From the NCBI GenBank assembly GCA_032622095.1, contig CP136067.1, positions 98,694,707-98,758,706 of the forward strand: a DNA stretch of 64,000 nucleotides, read 5' to 3'. Shown here one piece after another: positions 56,741 to 64,000 of this stretch (positions are counted from its first letter, which is position 1; the number at the start of each line of letters is the position of its first letter). Made by a program: the position numbers and the translations under genes. The notes below the pieces were generated by a model. The model did no database searches. It worked only from the letters and a program-made list of their open reading frames with translations, and was not told the origin of the DNA. The stretch is from Siphonodentalium dalli. Lineage: Eukaryota > Mollusca > Scaphopoda > Gadilida > Siphonodentaliidae.

Positions 56741-57581
56741 CACCCTAAATCTGGTTGGATGTGCGTTGTATACAACTCGTTGGATGCGAATTTGTTGTGT
56801 ACTTATTATCCAACAGTTTAGTACGATGTACACAACTGGTTGCGAGAACTGTCTTATGTGGTATCAATTTCATACGATAGCAGCGCGTTTCCTGTGCGGG
56901 CGAGCATGCGAGTTTTTGGCTCCAAATATTTCAAAACAAGATGGACGACAGTGTGAAAAAACACCTGAGCGACTGGAAAATGGGGCAAGACGTCGTGGAT
57001 AGCTTTGTCGGTATAGTATACCTTTGTTATAAGTATTCTTTGTACGATACACTGATTATGTAGGCTTTATGTATTGAGTGTATATTTATTTATATTTGCC
57101 AAATTTTGAAGTTTACAAATTTACACAACTGCTGACGGCACTAATTTGACTAAAGTAGAACACTCATACACTCAACACATAAAGCCTACATAAGCAGTGT
57201 ATCGTACAAAAAATAATTATAACAAAGGTATACTATAACGGCAAAGCTATCCACGACGTCTTGTCCCATTTACGTTCCAATCAACGTTGGTTAAACTTTC
57301 CAATCAACAAATGTCATCCAACTCTACCCAACGCCCAACAGTTCAATAAACGTAGATAGGTGCTGTGTGTAATTAACGTTGATTGAGTGTTGTGTGAAAT
57401 TTCATCCAACACGTTGTATAATTAACATACAACCGTTGGTAGTAAATATATATGCAACGTTGTGTAAAACTGTATCCCACAAAATTGTCATGCGACTGTT
57501 AACACAACGTAGATATGTGCTGTGGGCATACAACGGTTGATTGACTGTTGGATAACTTCTTATCCAACTAGATTTAGGGTG
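56741..57581. mobile_element. 841-bp TIR element with a nested hairpin
   Basis: CACCCTAAATCTGGTTGGAT at the left and the complement of ATCCAACTAGATTTAGGGTG at the right (one mismatch) are flanked by TA (56739-56740, 57582-57583). Subterminal regions carry many caacgttg/ccaac words in both orientations. A second inverted repeat, 56975-57275, lies inside it. No transposase. Confidence 0.75.
56975..57275. repeat. Nested inverted repeat
   Basis: gggcaagacgtcgtggatag and the following ~105 bp (through …gtaggctttatgtattgagtg) are repeated inverted at 57171-57275. The loop of about 85 bp includes tgctgacggcac. Confidence 0.8.
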
Positions 57582-57583
57582 TA

Positions 57584-60500
57584 TACCAGTAGGGAAAAAC
57601 CTCCGCCAGTTAAAACGAATAGCTAACGAGCTCACAACCAATGCAATATTTGAATATACAAATAAAAACCCGAGCTAAGAGTGACAAGGATGTAACTACA
57701 AACAGAGACGCACTGAATTGGAGTGGGGTTGTTTCACGCACATTTGTTTCACACCCAACTTTGCTTGACCAAATTTTCAAAAATTGAAGACTTCGTGTTT
57801 AACACATCAGTGATCAGTTGGGATGTTCCGACAAAAATAAGATGAATTTGTTATTATAGTCTGTTGCTCCAATCTGTCCTTAGTGTGAATTATTTTTGTT
57901 TAGTCAAAAGTAGAATAATTTTAGAGCGGGTTTACATTTTACGATGAACAAGGTTCTAAATGGAAACTGTATCTATACAACGGATGGGTGTGCTGCGATC
58001 AACTTACTGTTGTCAATCCCAATTTATTTTTCCGGCCAATATAGGTATCGTATTGTTTACCATTTTGGATAACACCTAGATGCCCCCATCTGTCGGCACA
58101 TATAGACCACGAAGACGTTATGTGTCACCCCTCCAATTATGGTGATCCATTTCAACATTCGAATGTTCAATAACGTAAACTGTTTTTAAAATACTAGGCA
58201 AAAACTGTTTGAGATCATTTCGATAGCTTAAGTTTCCAAATTTGCAATTATTGTCATCGCAGCTAAGAAATTCCCAAACGTTGAGCATGTTGGTCAAAGT
58301 TATGGGGTGGGAGAACCCAGACGCCCGATTGTCGGCACGTTCCTGGCAGTATATTTACGATGTTCACGGCTGCCAAGTTTGAGACAACGTTAGTTTGGAC
58401 AAATAAGGTAAACTATATTTATAAATGTGCAACCAATTTGAGATGTGGCTACAGGGGGTTGGGGTGTCCCATGCCGCAGATGTTCTAAAACTTAAGTTGA
58501 ACATTAGGCAAAAAAACCTGTTTGAGCTCTTTTCGATAAGCAATATATTTAGAGTACAACATGTTGTTGTTTTTTTCTACAAAGATTAATGTAAATATAA
58601 ATGGTTGGAATTTCAGTAAGGAGGGGAGTGCGAATCAAAACGAGTCACATTTAAAAATCCCTTACAAACTTAAAAACTTACAAATGGTTCCTGCAGAGTT
58701 CCATGCAATTGTATTAGATGATGTTTGTTCGGCATGAGCTGATTGGCAATTTTGCTATGAACTCAATTGCCACTGACGTGAACGTGAGCAGTATTTAATT
58801 AGGGGTTTTTTTTTTGCGACAGTGACCAATTGGTTGATTGAGACGATGGGCAAGGTAATTAATTACCTACTGGTATTCCCAATTCTCTCATATATCAAAC
58901 AAACACTCATTTGCAACTGAGCCGCGCTAGCTGTGGTCACATAGACGGCGTTTATTGCGGAACATATTTTACAAGTTATAGGTGGGCACATGCTATACTA
59001 ATTTACAGACACAATGTAAAACACACCCTAGAAAGTCCGCACAGTCGGTCGGGAAAAACCATGCACCCCTTTTATAGGGACTGGAAACCTGAAATCCGAA
59101 GTCCACTCGTATGTGCAGCTCGGGTGTTCGGACCGCAACCTTATTGAAATCTACTCATAATTATAGATGTATCAATATTCTGAACATTGTGAATAATTGT
59201 TCATCTTTCAGCTGCGTTATATTACAGAATGAAGAACGCTATATAGCTGTACACAGCATTGATAATTTATTTCATTTGAATGAAAATTTTCATTAAAAAT
59301 TTTGAAAATTAATGTGACCCGCTTAAGTTACACGGCTAGAATGACGCATTTTCCGCTCTAGCGATCTGAACAATTACTACACAAATCTCATTCTCATTGG
59401 CTAGAATTCGAAATAGGCTCCGCCTATAATAAACAACTCTATGTGGCCGAACTGTGAATACATAATTTTCCCGCTAATGCCAGGAAACGCGGGAAAATTT
59501 GAATTCTCAGTGGTATTCATGAGTTGAAAGGAACTTTCTCGCGTGCATAACACCCCCTCCTGACGGATCGACTCACGAAAACACTAGTAGTTAATTATTA
59601 CAGAGCCCCTCCATTATTACTAGAAGCCGTGTATATCCGACACCGGAAATTACGCAGGTATTTTTTCATTTGTTTACTTTAAATTGCGATATTTTGCACA
59701 TAATGTTGATTATATATAAAACGAGGACAAGTTAAGAACATCAACTCACTCGGAATAATTGACGAGTATACTATATATACTTCTTAAATATAATGTCTAT
59801 AAATCCTGAAAATAAAGTACGTCTTGAGAAATACCGATTATTATGAGAAATTCCACGGATCGTCTGCAACTTGGTCTGATCAATACCGAATATCTGGTAT
59901 TTAAGACGTATGAATGTTTGAATATTGATATCCACACGACGCAAGAAAGGTCGATAATGGTTGATATAGCGCCAAACATATAATTTTCGGCTTCTTGTTA
60001 AAATTATTGCCAAAAGAAATTATTATCGGGTATACGGCAAATTGCAGATCGATGTCGTCAAATTACAATTCGCCTGATTTGGTAGCGTACGGCAAATTGC
60101 AAGTCGAAATAAATAACTGCCAATTACAGGCAAATAATTGGTTCAAAACAAGATTAATACCATCACACATCAGTATTATAACTGTTGAACCATTGTGTTG
60201 ATTTCCAGCTCATTAGCACACCACGTCTACACCAGTTGAATTGTGACTATGTGTGGGCTTTAAAATCACATTAGATCGTATTATCTACCCGGAAGCTAGT
60301 CAGCATGATAAGTTTAAATGTCAACTTTCAACACATATAATTATATCTGCCGATGGTTGTGATACTTTTCCCCGTACCGCCAAACATTGTAATGGGCATT
60401 CGTGATTGGAGTCCTTACATTAGTGAATATTTGAAAGAGATAATAGTTTAGATCGCGCCTTGCTTCATAGCATATAGCAACTGATTAGAAACCACACACT

Positions 60501-61182
60501 AACCGCCGTATTGCAGACGCAAACATGAATCTAACTATTTGAAAGATATAGTGGTGCCCTTATAAATAGTATAGGACATTTCTCATAAAATAAAGAGTAA
60601 ACGTTCCATTTAAAATTGGAACTCGCATGGCTAAGGAGAGGATGTGAACATGTAAAACATATATAGTAGTGAATATTGAATACAATAATTACATTCGGAT
60701 TTTGTATCTCCATCACTGAAATCCGACCGCTCCTACAAAACCTTATCAAACCCGTTGTATAGGAGTTACTTGCATATACTTAATTATTATCCATCCCTTA
60801 ACTAACACCATTTCCGATTGGGCAAAAGCCGCCACGTGATAGTCCGGGAAAAAAGTCATATTGTACTCCCGAATGGTCATATTGGACTCCCAGGTGTGCA
60901 ATACCACTTTTTTATTGGGACTCAGTGACGTCACGAATTAAATCTATTGCGAAATTAATCGGTGAAATTGTTATACGCGCGCAACACTGGTGGATTTAGC
61001 AGACGTATCACTTCCGCATTGAGTATGTTTTTACTTCCGTGTTTACTGTTCCAAATCATGCTTTCGGATGATCAAAATACAGGCTTTTATAGATAATTAA
61101 GTGCCGACAAATACCAAAAATAACCACAAAAATTACATTCCCAAAATTTGGATAAACATACAGATGGATAATAAAAATGTCA
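57584..61182. other. Intergenic DNA
   Basis: No exon, RNA gene or transposon was recognised. A short direct repeat (tacggcaaattgca) lies at 60034 and 60089. The words gtcatattg-actcc recur near 60856 and 60885, and again within the 61.2-kb hairpin. Confidence 0.4.
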
Positions 61183-61341
61183 TTATACAATGTTGTGTAC
61201 AGTATGATTTTTCTTGTGCTCGTCCAGGTTGTGGTGAAAAGTCATATTGGACGAGACACGTAGTATCGAGTCCAATATGACTTTTCACCACAACCTGGAC
61301 AAGAAAAACACATACTGTACACAACATTGTATAATAACTTT
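61183..61341. repeat. Large near-perfect hairpin
   Basis: Arms of ~70 bp (attatacaatgttgtgtaca, gtatg…ttcttg, tccaggttgtggtgaaaagt, catattgg) close on a loop of about 15 bases around gacacgtagtatcgag. Only a few mismatches occur. It is probably a foldback MITE; target duplication not clear. Confidence 0.85.
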
Positions 61342-63041
61342 ATAGTATATCATGGAATATAATACTAGTGGTGGCATCATTAGTGTTCTTTGATACAACT
61401 GTTCCATTTGCTATAAAACAAAATTGCCTTCGCAAAGTGACTGGAAGGTGAGTAACAATATGACTCAGATGGCAGGCGCATTAGATTTTTAAGGGAAACC
61501 ACACCCTGTAATCGACTTCCGACAGTCTGGAGGATAAACTCAGTTCGGAGAACAAGTATCAACATTGAATTATGCCATCTGATTATAATCGCTATTTTTT
61601 GTCATCAAAAGTTCCTGTCCCGCGAATGACGCTTACAGTGTCGATCAGGCATGGATTCGAAGACACAACAGCCATTCTACTTCTAATTATTATCTATGTT
61701 TTCTTTTAGGTTAACCATTATTATGATCGTGACGTCGGCGTGTTTTAACAAATTTCCAGTTTAGTGAATATCATAGGAAATATTTCGAGCAAATTAGCTC
61801 AACTGATTGATATTTCTGTAATATAACATTTATATTAAATACGTTGGAAAGAATGCACAGATCTGCAACCGCGCGTGTATAGTTAACTTACATGTACGTT
61901 CGGATTTTATCGACCAGCTGCGAACATTTATGACAAAATAGTACGGAGCAATATTTTTCCAAGCTGACAGTCCGTACGGCGTAGAGATAACGTTCTTTCG
62001 GATATGAATTTCCAATAAATCCTGGCAAAATACAAGATCGCGTGTTTATAAAGAGTTGCAAGTTGCCAAATATCACCAGAAAGTTCTGATATTAATATGA
62101 AAATATCATGTTGTCCATAAAAAAGGTCGATATATCGCGTGTCATATGTGTCAAATATAACCAAAAATGTCACGTTCATTTGGCAATGCATCCGTAAAAC
62201 CTCTATTTATCTGTGTCACTGTTGTATAACTGCATGATGTGGACCACAAAGTACAAGCGGTTCGTGGCAGTGTACCTTCGTCTATTATTCGATGTAGACT
62301 ACTCACATGGATTGACGTGTCGCAGGGGATGGGGTTGGGCATACAGCACTCAAATGTTGGCCAATAGTTTCAATAGATGGAAATAATTATTGTTTCATGC
62401 CTACCACAATATTACCTGGGAATATGAAAACAAAGTTGTGTTGAATTTGGCATGATAGTTTGATATCACAGCCAGTATATTTATAGTGCAATTCCTACTT
62501 TTGCCGACTTTCTTTTATCAGTTGGGAAATTTCCAAACATATATAGGGATGATATCAGTTTGGAAATTTGCAACAGTTGGAAACCTTGAGGTGCCAGTTA
62601 GAAATTTCCAACCCAAGTGCGATAGTGTGCAAATGGAATTTCAAAGACTTGGATATTGGGCATGGTTCAACGGCTGACATAAGCTTCGTGCTTTCTGTCA
62701 AATCCCATTTTCTAATGTGTTTCTCTTTATGTTACAGGCCTATATACTATACAATTTATGTTCATTGATGATACGATACGATTTACTTGCATGACCGCCA
62801 AAAAAGGCAGTATGCTAACAAAACAATACAATTCATATATAATAAAACAAAACTTATCAAATAAATACACGTGAACATGACATGTGTAGCCATGTATACA
62901 TGTATTTTTATTGTGTGATACATGTATGTTTATTGTGTGATGGCACGCATAATATTTATTCAAAACGGTTATCAAAGAAGAGCCGGACCACGTTGGGCAA
63001 TTTACAGAAACTGAAATCTTGTTTTCGCAAAGCATAGTTAA
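61342..63041. other. Intergenic DNA
   Basis: No gene recognised. At 62515-62615 the words ttggaaatttgcaac and gttagaaatttccaac form short inverted repeats. Confidence 0.4.
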
Positions 63042-63411
63042 AGTGGTGTGAAACACTCCGGTTGGGTGATCAAATAGAAATTGATAATTATCTTGCTCAA
63101 AGTAGTTATTTGTTACCCAATATCAATACAAATTGACGATACACATTATCATTCTTATATATTAATTAAATGCAATGGCTCTCGATGGCGAAATCATTTG
63201 TGTTAGATTATCGCATATAGTTGCGTCCCGGATCGAGATGTAAAGATTTACAATTGGGCGCAGTTCCGACGATGTTTTCTATGGAGTGGTATGGTTGATT
63301 TCTTTGAAATTTTGGCGATGTTAGTAGAATGCTATACATTCCCCATATTGGCATAGCGCCTGAGTACTAACTTATAAATTTCACGCAACCGAACAAGTCC
63401 ATAATATGTCT
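63042..63411 (-). mobile_element. MITE of the TTAA-flanked family, copy 4 (inverted)
   Basis: Flanked by TTAA at 63038-63041 and 63412-63415. It is the reverse complement of the other three copies (starts agtggtgtgaaacactccgg). Confidence 0.8.
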
Positions 63412-64000
63412 TTAATACGTACCGCAACACTTATCATATACTTTTGCGTTTTGAACATAAAACCCCTGTCACACTCCGCTGCGATCAGGCTGGCGCGTGC
63501 ATTGCGCTGAAAAATTATCAAAGCGCCAAGCTAAACGCATTGGTGACGCAGTTGACACTGGTTAGGGCGGGAGACGGCCCCATATTCGCCCATGAGTGCC
63601 AGAGCGTCGCGCTTGTGCATCCACAAAACAAGCGCAGAGGTTCGGCGTTCTGACCAGGGCGCAGTACTGTTGCCGTGGCAGCGAAAAGCCAGCGACGTGA
63701 GCGTCCCGTTGACGTAGCAAGGATGCATACAAGCTACTCGTTGTCGCAGTAAGAAACCAATCTTTTCCTCTGCGACTGCGGTAAGCTTAAAACCCCTCCG
63801 CTTAAAAACACTCCGCTGCGATCAGGTCGGAGCTTGCATTGCCCTGAACAAGCTTATCACGTTTTATTGCGCTCTTATTACGACCCATTGCGTTTCTACT
63901 TTGTCAAGTCTCACGCTCTCACGCGCTCTCACTGTGCTTCCTCTGAGCTGTAAATGTCCTTAGTGCGTCCAAGTCGCTGTCGCTGTGTTGCTAGTATGTT
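63412..64000. repeat. GC-rich end region with a ~336-bp repeated word
   Basis: The phrase acactccgctgcgatcagg occurs at 63474 and 63810, followed in both by cgg/tgg and gcttgcattgc or gcgtgcattgc. This suggests a tandem or dispersed repeat running off the window. A 69-codon frame (63444-63653) lies across it and is not recognised. Confidence 0.5.

Overview
The window is nuclear DNA of an animal, most likely a marine invertebrate. It is AT-rich, has intron-containing genes with GT-AG (and one apparent GC-AG) splice sites, secreted PAN/Apple plus C-type lectin proteins, and a dense load of LINE relics, DNA transposons, MITEs and satellites. Short palindromic words such as acatgt and accggt recur throughout. 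Nothing points to a prokaryote or organelle. I cannot name the phylum with confidence; a cephalochordate, hemichordate or lophotrochozoan would fit.

Genes. A complete three-exon gene on the plus strand (28025-28319, 34952-35140, 36115-36356) encodes a secreted 241-residue protein: signal peptide, PAN/Apple domain, then one C-type lectin domain (CTLD). A paralogue lies on the minus strand (exons 56279-56464 and 54073-54326). It has the same intron position and phase, but its first exon is not visible. The two genes converge, with 17.7 kb of repeat-rich DNA between them. Other protein-coding signals are relics: a RecQ-type helicase inside a transposon, LINE fragments, and a possible tyrosine-recombinase exon.

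Layout. 0-5.3 kb: a TTAA-flanked MITE, an alternating ~160-bp satellite, one possible exon and a foldback element. 5.35-9.25 kb: two 355-bp direct repeats (LTR-like) around 3.2 kb without recognisable genes. 9.25-18.11 kb: first copy of a 4.13-kb duplicon, interrupted by a 4.73-kb transposon with a 9-bp target-site duplication. 19.1-21 kb: a second dimeric ~150-bp satellite. 21.69-25.82 kb: second copy of the duplicon, which keeps the uninterrupted (empty) site. 28-36.4 kb: lectin gene with a minisatellite and hairpins in intron 1. 36.6-53 kb: MITEs, a recombinase-like exon, a 520-bp LTR element (TRIM) carrying a 5S rRNA-like promoter, a LINE relic and a 1.07-kb TIR element. 54-56.5 kb: minus-strand lectin gene. 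56.7-64 kb: TIR elements, hairpins and repeats.

The most unusual item is the TRIM at 41967-42486. It has LTRs of 207 and 201 bp that contain the 3' two-thirds of a 5S rRNA plus a tRNA-like A box, an 18-nt primer binding site matching tRNA-Pro, and a 14-nt polypurine tract. This is the architecture of plant Cassandra elements. The second is the 4.73-kb RecQ-bearing transposon, dated by its own empty site in the sister duplicon.
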